30,817 nt of DNA from Oscillibacter sp. (GTDB lineage: Bacteria; Bacillota; Clostridia; Oscillospirales; Oscillospiraceae). Made by a program: the position numbers and the translations under genes. The notes below the pieces were generated by a model. It was not told the DNA's origin, did no database searches, and saw nothing but the letters and a program-made list of their open reading frames with translations. The stretch covers positions 1-30,817 of the forward strand of contig JAAWIL010000255.1 of NCBI GenBank assembly GCA_022796315.1, read 5' to 3'. Below, piece by piece: positions 1 to 8,374 of the stretch; position 1 is the first letter of the stretch; every line of letters begins with the position of its first letter.

Positions 1-252
1 GAGTGAAAGCATCGTGGAGAGCACCGAAGCGAGCACAGAGCTGAGTGAAAGCATCGTGGAGAGCACCGATGCGAGTACCGAGCTGAGTGAAAGCATCGTG
101 GAGAGCACCGATGCAAGCACGGAGCTGAGTGAAAGCATCGTGGAGAGCACCGATGCGAGTACCGAGCTGAGTGAAAGCATCGTAGAGAGCACGGAAGCGA
201 GCACGGAGCTGAGTGAAAGCATCGTAGAGAGCACCGATGCCAGTACCGAGGA
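1..252 (+). repeat. Six tandem 42-bp repeats encoding the Ser/Thr-rich stalk
   Basis: Units begin at 1, 43, 85, 127, 169 and 211, each starting gagtgaaagcatcgt. They are nearly identical in DNA, with a few silent or Asp/Glu changes, and the last one degenerates after about position 240. Each encodes 14 residues, six of them Ser or Thr. The array continues to the left of the window. Near-identity at DNA level points to recent expansion or homogenisation. Confidence 0.95.
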
Positions 253-700
253 CAGCACCAGTGGAACGACTGATATCGACGATGAGGAAGACGATGGTCC
301 CACGGTGCCTGCCGCAGATGATAACGAGCCGGCTGGTCCCACTACAGACGAAGAGACCATCATTCCTGAGGAAGATGTGCCTCTGGCAGATGCCGCTGAG
401 GACCTGATTCCTGTCGCCGAAACGGGCAATGATAGGCCGCAGGCAACGTTCCTTCGCCATGTCACCGTTGGCGATGAGTCGGATCTGATGAGGATCGATG
501 ATGAGGAGGTTCCTCTGGCGGTAATTGACGAGGAGGAAGAAATCTGGGATGAGAAAGTGCCGCTCGCCGGGATTCCAGAAGCCCTCAATGTTAATTGGTC
601 CTGGATTCCTGTCATTGGCGCGGTTGCAAGTACAGTGGATGGTTACCGCAAGAATAAGAAGAACAAAAAGGGGTCTACTGAGCAGGCTAAGGAAGAATAA
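2..700 (+). CDS. Serine-rich repeat glycoprotein adhesin, C-terminal part (5' end outside window)
   Basis: The frame is open to the left edge, so only the C-terminal 232 residues are visible. They begin with 14-residue repeats (ASTELSESIVESTD type) rich in Ser, Thr and Glu, then a very acidic stretch with three VPLA motifs (about residues 125, 176 and 190), a short hydrophobic segment (WSWIPVIGAVAS) and a Lys/Asn-rich tail. The repeats resemble the O-glycosylated stalk of accessory-Sec substrates (GspB, Srr, Fap1 type), and the complete accessory Sec cluster follows directly. I infer that this is the substrate of that system. No LPXTG motif is present, which is unusual: streptococcal members end in a sortase signal. 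The hydrophobic segment plus basic tail could still hold the protein in the membrane. The GTG at position 14 is internal, not a start. Confidence 0.85.
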   Translation, partial: SESIVESTEASTELSESIVESTDASTELSESIVESTDASTELSESIVESTDASTELSESIVESTEASTELSESIVESTDASTEDSTSGTTDIDDEEDDGPTVPAADDNEPAGPTTDEETIIPEEDVPLADAAEDLIPVAETGNDRPQATFLRHVTVGDESDLMRIDDEEVPLAVIDEEEEIWDEKVPLAGIPEALNVNWSWIPVIGAVASTVDGYRKNKKNKKGSTEQAKEE

Positions 701-738
701 GCACAGGTTTCTGAGCAAGAGCTGAGATAATTTAATCA

Positions 739-786
739 ATGCGTGTATATCTCTCCGGCAGTGTTGCTGGAGAGATATACACGCAT
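739..786 (+). promoter_or_regulatory. Long hairpin in the adhesin-secY2 gap
   Basis: The arms 739-760 and 765-786 pair over 22 bp with one G-T wobble and a 4-base loop. The outer 18 bp pair perfectly. The right arm ends two bases before the likely secY2 ribosome site (aaggga, 788-793). A weak T-rich stretch (795-801) follows, but no clean T-run, so a leaky terminator, an mRNA-stabilising end of the adhesin transcript, or control of secY2 translation are all possible. Confidence 0.8.
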
Positions 787-800
787 GAAGGGATGTTTAT

Positions 801-2000
801 TTGAAAACAAATAGAACATACGAGTTAGGGAAAAGACTTTTTGTAACGATGCTGATATTGGCCATCTATATGGCCGGAAGAAGCATTCTGCTCTATTGCG
901 TCGACCCGGCTGCGTATCAACTGGATGAACTGGATGCTCAAAACATCATGGCCTCCATGATCAGCGGCGACAGGTATCAATATACGGTATTTGCACTTGG
1001 CGTCATGCCATACATCATGTCAAGTCTGCTTACGTGGCTTTTTGTAGGTATCATGGGATCGGACTATAAATCCCGGATTTCGCCCCGGAAAATGTCACAG
1101 GCTACTCTGGCGCTTATGATGGTCATAGCGTCTGTGTCGGCCTTATCACGCGCGGGTGACCTGGTATTTAAGGAGTCTTTCCTGGATGCTCGGGTGTTAA
1201 GAGTAATTGCTGTTGTCGAGATGGTGGCGGGCGCTGCTGTCATATACGGAATGGCAAACTTTAATAAAGAGCGGGGGATCGGCGGGCAAATGCCGATTAT
1301 CCTGGTGAATATTGTGGATAATCTGGCCTTAACCATACAGAAATCTGCACCGGAACAGCTCAAAAGACCGGCGGTTCTGTGTCTGATTATGGTCATAATC
1401 ATCTTGGCAATGGAGAATGTAATTATCCGTATTCCCGTCCAGCGGGTATCAATACACAATGATTATGCGAAGGAAAGCTATATTCCGCTGAAATCAGATC
1501 CTATCGGCGTGATGTCCATTATGTTTGCCATTTCTTTCCTCATGATGCTGCGTTTTTTAGTTCGCTTGTTTTGGTACATATTCGAGGACAGCCAGATGCT
1601 GCAATTCCTTTATGACAGGCTGGAACTGACCAATGCAGCAGGTGTAGGCGTTTATTTGGGGATCGTGTTTGTACTGAATATTTTCTTTTCGTTTATCATG
1701 ATTTCTCCAGGTGAGATTGCGGAAAATCTACAAAAGGGCGGAGACAGCATTGTGAATGTATACGCCGGGAAGAAAACGAAGAGATATTTAAGGAAAAAGC
1801 TGTTGCTGCTGGACATCTTCAGCGGGCTTGTTTTCTGCCTGATGATGGGGACATCTTTGACGCTGGCGTTAAGGGGAGAACTGTCATCAGAGCTGGCGCT
1901 GCTGCCATCAAGGGCGATGATCCTGACGGGTATCACACTTTCGCTGTGTCGAGAGCTCAAGGCGTATTGGAAGTTTGACTCGTATTCGTTTTTTGTTTGA
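801..2000 (+). CDS. secY2: Accessory Sec translocase channel SecY2
   Basis: This 399-residue polytopic membrane protein has about ten hydrophobic segments. It is shorter than housekeeping SecY (about 430), as is typical of SecY2. The segment around residues 60-80 (FALGVMPYIMSSLLTWLF) matches the SecY TM2 region, and MISPGEIAENLQKGGDSI (about 299-316) matches the cytoplasmic loop before TM9 where SecY has PxDxAENLKKxGG. It should form the membrane pore through which SecA2 drives the glycosylated adhesin. The start is TTG at 801, preceded by aaggga at 788-793; no in-frame ATG fits better. It is the first gene after the adhesin, as in streptococcal aSec loci, and is followed by an extra Gtf pair instead of asp1. 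Confidence 0.9.
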   Translation: MKTNRTYELGKRLFVTMLILAIYMAGRSILLYCVDPAAYQLDELDAQNIMASMISGDRYQYTVFALGVMPYIMSSLLTWLFVGIMGSDYKSRISPRKMSQATLALMMVIASVSALSRAGDLVFKESFLDARVLRVIAVVEMVAGAAVIYGMANFNKERGIGGQMPIILVNIVDNLALTIQKSAPEQLKRPAVLCLIMVIIILAMENVIIRIPVQRVSIHNDYAKESYIPLKSDPIGVMSIMFAISFLMMLRFLVRLFWYIFEDSQMLQFLYDRLELTNAAGVGVYLGIVFVLNIFFSFIMISPGEIAENLQKGGDSIVNVYAGKKTKRYLRKKLLLLDIFSGLVFCLMMGTSLTLALRGELSSELALLPSRAMILTGITLSLCRELKAYWKFDSYSFFV

Positions 2001-2133
2001 TGAGGGCTGAACATCTGAATCAGGATATATGATTTCAGCCTGTTCGCATTTAGGGACAAATAGAAAACAATAATTAAAAGGGTCCTATTGCACGGATGCA
2101 GATACTTTTGGCGAATGGATCGGGAGAACACGT

Positions 2134-3228
2134 ATGATTTGGATTTTTGATCGCTGGACAAACTCAGATAAAAACACATATGCCGACTGCTTTAATAGCG
2201 GAGAGCAAAGTGTTGTCATCGTGCTACGGGATGACGGATTCCTGCCCACAGGGGCGGTATCCCCTTACCGGTGCTGTGTAGGGGAGGCGTCGGGAGCGCA
2301 GATGGAAGAGAAACCACTGTTTGCAGATTTGTTAGAGGTGCCGGATCTGTGGGAGATCCGTATGCGTTACGAGTATGCGGAAATCTGGGATGACGGGATT
2401 CAAAAAGCGAAAATCGATTACGCGTCGCCGATTGAGAGACATAACATCAAGCGTGTGAATTGGATGGGTCAGGACGGCCTTGTCTATAAAATAGATTATT
2501 ATGACAAGTACGGCCAGCTCTATTATACCGAGCTGCTTGACACGGAGGGCGGCGTTGATGTGCGGACCTATTATGCGGAAAGAGAACCCATATTGATGTA
2601 TCAGCCTGAACTTGACACTTATTCCTGGCTCCAAAAGGGGAAGCCCTTTGAGATATTCGCCTCTACGCGAGAATTTCTAACGTGGTTCCTCTACCGCTAC
2701 TTTCCAGAGGACAGAAGCATCATATCAAATGATGTAAAGATTATGGAGATGCTGTCGGAGGTGGGCGGACCATCGAGCCGTATGAACGGCAATGTGCTGA
2801 TCCTGACGAACAGCGACCAAGTTGAGCATTTGGAAAAGCTGGCCAGCGCGCTGCCGGTATTACAGTTCCATATTGGGGCAAGGACATTGATGTCGGACAA
2901 GCTGCACCGGCTGGAACGGTATCCAAATGTGACGCTGTATCCAGGTATGTCCCAACAGAAGCAGATGGAAATGCTGCTCAAAAGTACATATTATTTGGAC
3001 ATTAATCATTATCAGGAGATCTATGACGCAGTGCCCATGGCCAGCCGGTATGGTCTGCTGGTAGTGGGATTTGATAATACACTTCATCATAAGGATCTTG
3101 TTTTGCCGGAGTGCGTCTTTCAATCGGAGGACCCAGAGGGGATGATTCGCTTTTTGGAGACGGCGTATCGGGATCCGGATCTGCTGAAAGGCATGGTGGA
3201 ACAGCAAAGGGAGCTTCTGAAAAAGTAA
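2134..3228 (+). CDS. GtfB-like glycosyltransferase-stabilising protein, short paralog
   Basis: The 364-residue protein resembles GtfB, the non-catalytic partner of GtfA that binds acceptor adhesin. It shares with the second copy (12197-13546) the N-terminal DDGFLP motif, a WMGQDG...IDYYDKYGQLYY segment, LILTNSDQ, YPNVTLYPG, YYLDINH and the GFDNTLHH region. About 60-70 residues present in the middle of the second copy (after about residue 205) are missing here, so part of one Rossmann-like domain is lost, and the C-terminus is a little shorter. The reading frame is intact, which argues for a functional variant rather than decay. The ATG at 2134 has gggaga at 2122-2127. It sits 19 bases upstream of its GtfA-like partner, suggesting a second heteromeric Gtf complex that adds to or changes the glycan. 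Confidence 0.8.
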   Translation: MIWIFDRWTNSDKNTYADCFNSGEQSVVIVLRDDGFLPTGAVSPYRCCVGEASGAQMEEKPLFADLLEVPDLWEIRMRYEYAEIWDDGIQKAKIDYASPIERHNIKRVNWMGQDGLVYKIDYYDKYGQLYYTELLDTEGGVDVRTYYAEREPILMYQPELDTYSWLQKGKPFEIFASTREFLTWFLYRYFPEDRSIISNDVKIMEMLSEVGGPSSRMNGNVLILTNSDQVEHLEKLASALPVLQFHIGARTLMSDKLHRLERYPNVTLYPGMSQQKQMEMLLKSTYYLDINHYQEIYDAVPMASRYGLLVVGFDNTLHHKDLVLPECVFQSEDPEGMIRFLETAYRDPDLLKGMVEQQRELLKK

Positions 3229-3247
3229 GATGTGGGGTGGCAGCGGT

Positions 3248-4807
3248 ATGAGGGTATATGATTTTTCACTAAACTCGATGGGTGAGCCAACGGGTGTGGA
3301 TTCCGCTATGTGTGTGCGTACGGATATTTTGGAGAACCTGGGGTATGAAGTAAAATTGATATTTCCGGTTCCGCCGTATCCAAGGGACCTCATGTTATAT
3401 GCCACCAAGGGATTGCGGTATTCACAGATGTTGGGGGTTCACTCTTCCTTTTCGGATATCCGTGACTATACACCCAGTGCGGACTTGCAGGATACCCTCG
3501 CGTGGTTGAAAAAGATGCTGAGATGTTCGGAGGAGCGATTTGAAAAAAACTGCGTTGTGATCAAGGCAGGCAACGGAATCACGGCGTATGTGCGGTTGAC
3601 TCCGGATCAAAAGGGATTCTATGAAATCCTATATACTAAGAATGGAAGATATCTTCGGGTTGATTCATATGCGGATACGATATATGCGTCCACCTTTTAC
3701 GCTTCAAAGAAGAACGCGGAAAAATATATAGCTGAAAAGAAAGCGAGATATTTCTATAATAGAGACGGCTCCATTGCGCTGACACAGGTATTCCGGGGGA
3801 AACAGGAGATCAATATTCTTCCAGATGGTTCTACCTATAACCAGGATCAATTATTTGAGATTTTTGTTGACAGGCTGGGCCTGACAAAAAGGGATATGGT
3901 GATCCTCGATCGGCCGGTAAGACTGTTTTCCGCAAAACCCCTGCTATCGCGCTGTGATCAAACCAATGTGATTGCTGTGCTTCACTCCGAACATTTTTAT
4001 CAAAAAGGATTCAGTCTATTTGGTGAATATCTCAGCCAGGAATATTGGTACTGGTGCAGATATTCAAAATATATTCAGACCATGATCGTCAGCACCGAGG
4101 AACAGAAATCTGTGCTGGAAGAGACGCTGAATGAGAATGGATTCGCAGTACCGGAGATCAAGGCGATTCCAGTCATGTGCTTGGATCAGCTGCGCCGGCC
4201 CGCGGTCGCGAGAAAAAAGAAGTCCGTTGTATGTATCGCAAGGATCAATCCCCATAAAAAAATTGAGTGGACAATTTATGCGATTATAAAGGCCCACGAG
4301 CTGGACCCGGAGATTACACTTGATATTTATGGAGAGTGCATTGATAACAAGTATAAACAGTTTTTGGAGAAGCTGATAGAAGATCATCACGCGTCGGAAT
4401 ATATCATGCTCAAGGGGTATCGGGATCATGTGGCAGATATTTATCAGCAGTATGAGGTGTTTCTCACCACGTCGTTAGGGGAGACCTTTGGAATCACGCT
4501 TATGGAGGCAGCAGGGTCAGGACTGGCTATTGTGGGCCTGGATGTGCGGTACGGAAACCGTCTGTTTGTGGAAGATGGAAAAAATGGCTATCTAGTCCCC
4601 TACGATCCATCGCATATTGGATTGGAATGCCCACCGGAGACAGATGCGCTTGCCAGATGTATCGTTGACATTATCTCCGATGAGGGGAAACGCAGGTCTT
4701 TTTCGCAGCGGTCTTATGAGATTGCGGAGAAATATCTTCCGGAACAGATGGCAGGGAAATGGAAGAACTTGATGGCGCCATACGAAGCGGCTATCGAAAG
4801 GATGTAG
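3248..4807 (+). CDS. GtfA-like accessory Sec glycosyltransferase, second paralog
   Basis: This 519-residue GT-B fold retaining glycosyltransferase (GT4 type) belongs to the GtfA family. The N-terminal half carries the GtfA-specific region (MRVYDFSLNSMGEPTGVDSA; VLHSEHFYQKG). The C-terminal half has the nucleotide-sugar domain: VVCIARINPHKKIEWTI, LDIYGE, and GETFGITLMEAAGSG with the paired Glu residues of the E-x7-E motif, followed by LDVRYGNR. In characterised loci GtfA transfers GlcNAc to Ser/Thr of the adhesin repeats. The sugar used by this divergent copy cannot be told from sequence. The ATG at 3248 has a strong ribosome site (ggggtgg, 3234-3240); an in-frame ATG at 3230 lacks one. It pairs with the short GtfB copy just upstream, and asp1 starts 9 bases after its stop. 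Confidence 0.85.
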   Translation: MRVYDFSLNSMGEPTGVDSAMCVRTDILENLGYEVKLIFPVPPYPRDLMLYATKGLRYSQMLGVHSSFSDIRDYTPSADLQDTLAWLKKMLRCSEERFEKNCVVIKAGNGITAYVRLTPDQKGFYEILYTKNGRYLRVDSYADTIYASTFYASKKNAEKYIAEKKARYFYNRDGSIALTQVFRGKQEINILPDGSTYNQDQLFEIFVDRLGLTKRDMVILDRPVRLFSAKPLLSRCDQTNVIAVLHSEHFYQKGFSLFGEYLSQEYWYWCRYSKYIQTMIVSTEEQKSVLEETLNENGFAVPEIKAIPVMCLDQLRRPAVARKKKSVVCIARINPHKKIEWTIYAIIKAHELDPEITLDIYGECIDNKYKQFLEKLIEDHHASEYIMLKGYRDHVADIYQQYEVFLTTSLGETFGITLMEAAGSGLAIVGLDVRYGNRLFVEDGKNGYLVPYDPSHIGLECPPETDALARCIVDIISDEGKRRSFSQRSYEIAEKYLPEQMAGKWKNLMAPYEAAIERM

Positions 4808-4816
4808 TCACAGTCA

Positions 4817-6442
4817 ATGTTGTATTTTATACCCGCCTGGTACCTCAAGAATGAATGGAAGGAAGACGAGCAGATCTGGTACAGCCGCCGGATGAAGACG
4901 GAGACGGATGATACCGTCAAGCAGATCCAGCTGTTTCACAGGAATGCGATTTGCGACCATAAGATTCTGTTGTTGTCTTACGCACCGAATCTTAGGCACT
5001 TTCTGCACAGGCAAAGCGCCTTCAGAGTCCCCTATTGGTCCGTATTTGACGCCATACAGGAGGTACGCAGGAAAAAGCAGACAATGCTTTCCTTTCACAA
5101 TTTAAAGTGGCCAAAAAATATTGAGTTTTTATATACGCCGTTTTCCATCATTGCTCTGCTAAACCATGAGCGGTACGCGAAAATTGAATTTGGAGAATAT
5201 GGAAATCCCATACAGATAGATCTGTACCGGAACGGACAGATCAGCCGAAAAAACATCTATGATGACAGAGGTTTTGTGTCCTGTACCTCCGTATATGAGA
5301 ATGGAAACAAGGCGTATGACCAGTATCTGACGGAGAAGGGCGTTTGGAAGCTGTGCCATTTTGCAGATGGTCATGTAGTGGTGAATCCGCGTAGCAGTCA
5401 GTATCTGATCAGTACCCCCAAAGGCGAGGGACAGTTTTCCTTTTTGAAAGGCACATACCGTTCCATGGAAGAGGTCATTGAGGAGGTTTTTACAACCGCT
5501 CTCCAGACTACACAGGATGCGGATATTTTTTGTGTGGCGGCCCATGGGCAGCATCTGCCTCTGCTGGATAGGGCACTTGCCGGCAGAAAAACCGTTTTTT
5601 CCTTTTTTGAACACCGGCTTTCGCTGGACAGCCACCGGGAGGCGGCGGAAATTCTCTCCCGGGGACGGTATATTGTGACGGATTCAGAGGAAAATCTTGA
5701 GTTTCTCTCTAAACAAAGGGAGCTGGAGCGTGTTGTCAAAGTCAATATTCCGCCCTATGATGCGCGAGCTGACCGTGGGATTAGCCAGCAGCTGAATGTT
5801 CAGAAGATCCTCCTGCCCCTGGATCATCTGCGGATGGAGACGCTGGAGGCGGCTGTAAAAAACATGGCCGGATATTTGGAAAAGAACAAGGATGCAAGAG
5901 TGCATTTGTTCACAAGAAATGCGGCTTTGGGCCAGGAAGATGTCGTGTTGAACCGGGTAAGCGCCATTTTAGAGCGCAATGGATATCCATCTCAGTGGGC
6001 GAGGAAAAAGAACAAAAATACGGCTGAGGCCGTATTGGACGAAGAGGACCAGATTCCCATTTTATTTGTGGTAGAGCAATGTGTAGGCGAACTGGAAGTA
6101 AACAAATGTATGCGGGAACAGAGGGTGCTGGTAGACCTGGCAGACAGACCGGATTTGTTTTTGCAAATTTGTTGCGTGAGCATGGGAATCCCGCAGATTT
6201 TGAAGAGTACAACCGAGTATATGAAACCAGGAAAGAACGGCCGGATTAACTCGGATTTCTCCAGGCTGGGAGAGGACTTGGCATATTATCTGGAGAGTCT
6301 GAACAACTGGAATCAGGCAGTGATCCACTCCTATGAGCTTGGGAAAAGCCATACCACACAATATCTGATTGAACAATGGAAAGCGGTGATTGTCAACATT
6401 GAAAACAGTACGAGTGCTGCAGTTAGGGACGAAGGATTTTAG
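4817..6442 (+). CDS. asp1: Accessory Sec system protein Asp1
   Basis: The 541-residue protein starts MLYFIPAWYLKN, the hallmark opening of Asp1, which has a glycosyltransferase-like fold without known transferase activity. Asp1, Asp2 and Asp3 form a cytoplasmic complex that binds SecA2 and the adhesin and is needed for export. Its position before asp2, asp3 and secA2 is the canonical order. The ATG at 4817 follows the gtfA-like stop by 9 bases; a ribosome site is poor, which suggests translational coupling. The 3' end overlaps the start of asp2. No truncation is seen; the length fits the family (about 520-540). Confidence 0.88.
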   Translation: MLYFIPAWYLKNEWKEDEQIWYSRRMKTETDDTVKQIQLFHRNAICDHKILLLSYAPNLRHFLHRQSAFRVPYWSVFDAIQEVRRKKQTMLSFHNLKWPKNIEFLYTPFSIIALLNHERYAKIEFGEYGNPIQIDLYRNGQISRKNIYDDRGFVSCTSVYENGNKAYDQYLTEKGVWKLCHFADGHVVVNPRSSQYLISTPKGEGQFSFLKGTYRSMEEVIEEVFTTALQTTQDADIFCVAAHGQHLPLLDRALAGRKTVFSFFEHRLSLDSHREAAEILSRGRYIVTDSEENLEFLSKQRELERVVKVNIPPYDARADRGISQQLNVQKILLPLDHLRMETLEAAVKNMAGYLEKNKDARVHLFTRNAALGQEDVVLNRVSAILERNGYPSQWARKKNKNTAEAVLDEEDQIPILFVVEQCVGELEVNKCMREQRVLVDLADRPDLFLQICCVSMGIPQILKSTTEYMKPGKNGRINSDFSRLGEDLAYYLESLNNWNQAVIHSYELGKSHTTQYLIEQWKAVIVNIENSTSAAVRDEGF

Positions 6443-7931
6443 ACAGTTGATGCCGGTTTCAGAATGTGCGGAGTGGTGTTATGAGCCGGATTTTTCTCAA
6501 CTGCCGGAGAAGGATTTTGATGTTGTGATTTTGGACCGGGAAATCACAAGAGATGAATTTGATTTTCTGGTGCGATTCACAAAGGCGTATACACTGTTTA
6601 TAACCGAGACACTCTCCTCCAAAAAAAATGCTATCGTACAACAGCTCGTAGTGAGGAGAAAGGGAAAGCCGGTTTCACGAGAAGAGCTGGAAACACTGCT
6701 GAAGGTGGAACTGCCGGATTATTTTCCAAAGTCCTATGGAGAGAAGATGTATCCCGATTATCTTTCAGTGGCGCACGGATTCAGCGGAAGAGTTTTTTGG
6801 AGAGGATATGAGGGAGTACATCTGATTGGAGATTTCGGAGAAGCGCTGACACAGGCCGTTTTTTGGCGTCTTAATCTTCCAATCGAAAGCGGCCAGGCAA
6901 TTGATTTTTGGCTGGAATATGCGAAGGACACATCGGTTGAGATAGCACTTGAGATCACGGTGTTCTATTTGAAATATGGGATGCCTGTATCGGAAAAGGT
7001 TTGGACTTTTTCGGAGAGGGATCTGGAGGATATTGTATCTATTGAGAACAACGAAAACCGCCAGGGACGTATTTTTATATCGCTTAAAGCGAGAGGAAGC
7101 GGGAGACTGACCATTACGGCGCTGCATGACCGCTATTCAAGGCGGGGAAAGGGCACATTTCTGCCGGGCGGCGGGAGGCGAGTCACATCCGATCGGGAAG
7201 AAGTCTTTTACTATTTTGACCCCGGTAATTTAGTTCCACCATTGAATGTATATTTTTCTGGCTATAAGACGGAGGAAGGCTTTGAGGGATACCATTTGAT
7301 GAGAAGTCTCGGACACCCGTTTCTTTTGATTGCGGAAGCGAGACTGCAGGGCGGAGCACTCTATATGGGGTCAGAAGAGTATGAGAATATGCTTGAGCAG
7401 GTCATACGGGACTGTATGGAGGAGCTGGGCTTTCGGAACTCCGATGTGCTTTTATCCGGAATTTCCGGAGGGTCATATGGGGCATTATGGTATGGTTGCA
7501 AGATTTGCCCTCATACGATTTTGATTGGAAAAGCGGTTGCTAATATTGGTGATATCGCGGAAAATGAGCGGATCAATCGCCCGGACGGATTTCCGCCTTC
7601 CCTTGATATTTTGCACTGGTTCACTGGGAGTCTGACCCTGGATGCGGCCAAACGCTTGAACAACAGGTTTTGGGATCTCTTCGATCAGGTGGATTGGAGC
7701 GGTACCCAGTTTGCCGTGGCATATATGATAGAGGACGACTATGACAACAAAGCATATGAGATGCTCCAGTCCCATTTGAGAGGTGCAGGCGCCAAAATCT
7801 ATGGGAAGGGACTGCATGGCCGGCACAATGATGACTCAAAAGGAATTGTAAGCTGGTTTGTGAACCAGTATCAGCGAATTTTACGGGAAGATTTTGGGGA
7901 TGGACGAAGTGAAACGGATGGGGAGATCTGA
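6399..7931 (+). CDS. asp2: Accessory Sec system protein Asp2 (GlcNAc O-acetyltransferase)
   Basis: The protein of about 510 residues has an alpha/beta-hydrolase-like C-terminal half. The nucleophile elbow SGISGGSYGALWYG (Ser about 356) and the GLHGRHNDD motif (His about 476), with acidic EDD at about 445-447, line up with the catalytic triad of S. gordonii Asp2, which acetylates GlcNAc on the adhesin and also supports export. The active site therefore looks intact. The start is uncertain. TTG at 6399 gives MKTVRVLQLG, close to the usual Asp2 N-terminus, and has ggtga nine bases upstream; an in-frame TTG at 6390 and a GTG at 6414 are alternatives. The gene overlaps the asp1 end by about 44 bases and its stop overlaps the asp3 start (TGATGG), pointing to coupled translation. 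Confidence 0.87.
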   Translation: MKTVRVLQLGTKDFRQLMPVSECAEWCYEPDFSQLPEKDFDVVILDREITRDEFDFLVRFTKAYTLFITETLSSKKNAIVQQLVVRRKGKPVSREELETLLKVELPDYFPKSYGEKMYPDYLSVAHGFSGRVFWRGYEGVHLIGDFGEALTQAVFWRLNLPIESGQAIDFWLEYAKDTSVEIALEITVFYLKYGMPVSEKVWTFSERDLEDIVSIENNENRQGRIFISLKARGSGRLTITALHDRYSRRGKGTFLPGGGRRVTSDREEVFYYFDPGNLVPPLNVYFSGYKTEEGFEGYHLMRSLGHPFLLIAEARLQGGALYMGSEEYENMLEQVIRDCMEELGFRNSDVLLSGISGGSYGALWYGCKICPHTILIGKAVANIGDIAENERINRPDGFPPSLDILHWFTGSLTLDAAKRLNNRFWDLFDQVDWSGTQFAVAYMIEDDYDNKAYEMLQSHLRGAGAKIYGKGLHGRHNDDSKGIVSWFVNQYQRILREDFGDGRSETDGEI

Positions 7932-8374
7932 TGGCGGGACAATCTTGGAAAATCTATTGGAATGAGTATGGAAAGGATGTCTATTCTTATGGTACAGAGT
8001 TAGTGTTTCTGGCAAAGGATGACATCTCTTTTAAAAATCAGCTGATGCCGCCGGGGACTGTGATCAAACGCTGGTACTCTAAAACAAACTATCAGATGGC
8101 TCGTATTGAGCCGGCACTTCCCATGATAGATGGAGAGGGGCGTTATCACATACGTTTGGACGCGTCTGCGGAGCCCAGCGATGGGCTGCTCCTGCGGTTG
8201 GTCTTCTATGACCGGTATGATACGGAGGCGGAAAGCCAGATCATACGGGGAGGCGAGGGAGAGTTCCAGTGTCCGCTGAAGACCTTCAGTTATGAGGTGC
8301 AGCTGATCAACGGCGGAGCAAAGGAGTTCCACTTTCATTCGATTGTGATGGCGGAAATAACTGATGGCGAATAA
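7931..8374 (+). CDS. asp3: Accessory Sec system protein Asp3
   Basis: The 147-residue, mostly beta-strand protein matches Asp3 in size, in content (IYWNEYGKDVYSYGT near the N-terminus, LMPPGTVIKRW, LLLRLVFYDRYD) and in position between asp2 and secA2. Asp3 binds Asp1, Asp2 and SecA2, links the complex together and binds glycosylated substrate. The ATG at 7931 overlaps the asp2 stop by one base, and the 3' end overlaps secA2 by 11 bases. This fits stoichiometric, coupled production of the Asp complex. Confidence 0.85.
   Translation: MAGQSWKIYWNEYGKDVYSYGTELVFLAKDDISFKNQLMPPGTVIKRWYSKTNYQMARIEPALPMIDGEGRYHIRLDASAEPSDGLLLRLVFYDRYDTEAESQIIRGGEGEFQCPLKTFSYEVQLINGGAKEFHFHSIVMAEITDGE

Noticed and set aside
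1..252. CRISPR-like regular repeats
   Set aside because: The units are contiguous with no spacers and encode a repeated protein segment in one open frame.
2005..2040. 7-bp stem with a long loop between secY2 and the gtfB-like gene
   Set aside because: The stem is short, the loop is over 20 bases and no T-run follows; likely chance.
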